Shown: piece by piece, positions 40,700 to 41,153 of the stretch
Layout of the letters: each line of letters begins with the position of its first letter
Numbering within the stretch: position 1 is the stretch's first letter
Assembly: GCA_029565415.1 (NCBI GenBank)
Contig: JAKQOH010000206.1
Coordinates: 1 to 41,153 of the forward strand
DNA from: Candidatus Rifleibacteriota bacterium
Lineage (GTDB): Bacteria > Riflebacteria > Ozemobacteria > Ozemobacterales > Ozemobacteraceae
Direction of reading: 5' to 3'
Length of the DNA: 41,153 nucleotides
Program-made: the position numbers and the translations under genes
The notes under the pieces: model-generated
The model's database searches: none
What the model was told of the DNA's origin: nothing
The model's input: the letters and a program-made list of their open reading frames with translations, nothing else

Positions 40700-41153
40700 T
40701 TACGTCCCCATCGCGGGTGAGTCCGGCCGCTCCGGCCGGGGCTCCGTCACGAGCCACGAAACGAGCGCGCCGATACCGCTCGTCGTGCCCCGGCAGGTGA
40801 CGTCGAAGATCGGGGCGCGGTCGTTGACAGCCCGGATGCCGGCCTCGAAGGCGGCGCGGTCGAACTCGACATGGCCGAGCAGATCGGTCTTGTTGAGGAT
40901 CACGACGTCGGCGAGGGCGAAGATCGCCGGATACTTGCGGGGCTTGTCGTCGCCCTCCGGCACGCTCGCGATGACAAGGCGGAGATCTTCACCGAGATCG
41001 AACTCGGCCGGACAGATCAGGTTCCCGATGTTCTCGATGAACAGCAGCCCCGGCCCGGAGACGGCCGGCAACGCTTCGAAGGCGCGGCGCACCGATCCCG
41101 CGTCGAGATGGCAGTCGCCGTCGGTGTTGATCTGGTGAACCGGGATTCCGGCG
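40700..41153 (-). CDS. hypB: Hydrogenase nickel-incorporation GTPase HypB (5' part outside window)
   Basis: The final 150 residues are present; the N-terminus with the P-loop lies beyond the right edge. HypB is the GTPase that delivers nickel to [NiFe] hydrogenase with HypA. Diagnostic segments are VHQINTDGDCHLDA (metal-binding Cys and His), LLFIENIGNLICPAEFDLGE, the EGDDKPRKYP loop, and the guanine-specificity motif NKTDLL. The C-terminus ends shortly after SWLVTEP, so the gene end is natural. It shares a terminator with bfr. Its presence implies hydrogenase maturation genes just outside the window. Confidence 0.95.
   Translation of the reverse strand, partial: AGIPVHQINTDGDCHLDAGSVRRAFEALPAVSGPGLLFIENIGNLICPAEFDLGEDLRLVIASVPEGDDKPRKYPAIFALADVVILNKTDLLGHVEFDRAAFEAGIRAVNDRAPIFDVTCRGTTSGIGALVSWLVTEPRPERPDSPAMGT

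Noticed and set aside
1..41153. CRISPR arrays, prophage, integrases, insertion sequences
   Set aside because: I saw no regularly spaced identical repeats and no transposase, integrase or phage structural motif in any plausible frame.

Overview
The window is GC-rich, densely packed bacterial chromosome with Gram-negative-type features: many Sec signal peptides, several lipoproteins, a pilus/type II secretion platform protein and a LysM protein. Genes lie on both strands in short operons with strong Shine-Dalgarno sites, and several promoters read as ordinary sigma-70 type (TTGNNN, 17 nt, TANNNT). I see no prophage, insertion sequence or CRISPR array. The mix suggests a heterotroph from a poorly characterised lineage: giant Ig-like surface proteins, HEAT-repeat proteins, an oxidative pentose phosphate operon, a HypB nickel GTPase implying [NiFe] hydrogenase, and a bacterioferritin. 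Candidatus Riflebacteria/Ozemobacteria-like is my guess only; no marker gene here settles it.

Region 1 (1-9.7 kb, minus strand) reads, in transcription order: a secreted rhodanese-fold protein lacking the catalytic cysteine, a lipoprotein of unknown function, and a giant secreted protein of at least 2,545 residues that runs off the left edge. The giant protein is built from two ~1,390-1,405-residue super-repeats. The first carries an extra ~140-residue discoidin (F5/8 type C) domain. The large plus-strand open frames here are shadows of this gene.

Region 2 (9.8-22.7 kb, plus strand) is a tightly coupled run: STAS-domain protein, membrane HEAT-repeat protein, a 1,911-residue lipoprotein (ZU5-like domain, 12 SbsA/Big_5-type Ig domains, six-bladed kelch propeller), an eight-TM histidine kinase, RNase HI, and a membrane protein with a very acidic tail. 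A surface lipoprotein cotranscribed with a sensor kinase and STAS/HEAT partners is the best candidate here for an undescribed system.

Region 3 (22.7-29.8 kb): a secreted dual-specificity-type phosphatase and a 58-residue conserved small protein (minus); then on plus a secreted HEAT protein, a secreted 5'-nucleotidase and gnd-zwf-pgl, which together convert glucose 6-phosphate to ribulose 5-phosphate.

Region 4 (29.8-41.1 kb): a LysM protein and a TPR-rhomboid fusion (minus), a DUF2993/LmeA-like lipid-binding protein (plus) overlapping the end of topB (minus), an orphan PilC/GspF (plus), a methionine gamma-lyase-like PLP enzyme and tRNA-Pro(GGG) (minus), a glyoxalase and a bacterioferritin (plus), and the 3' part of hypB (minus). 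Intergenic spaces hold clear intrinsic terminators, a REP-like palindrome and a small inverted-repeat element.
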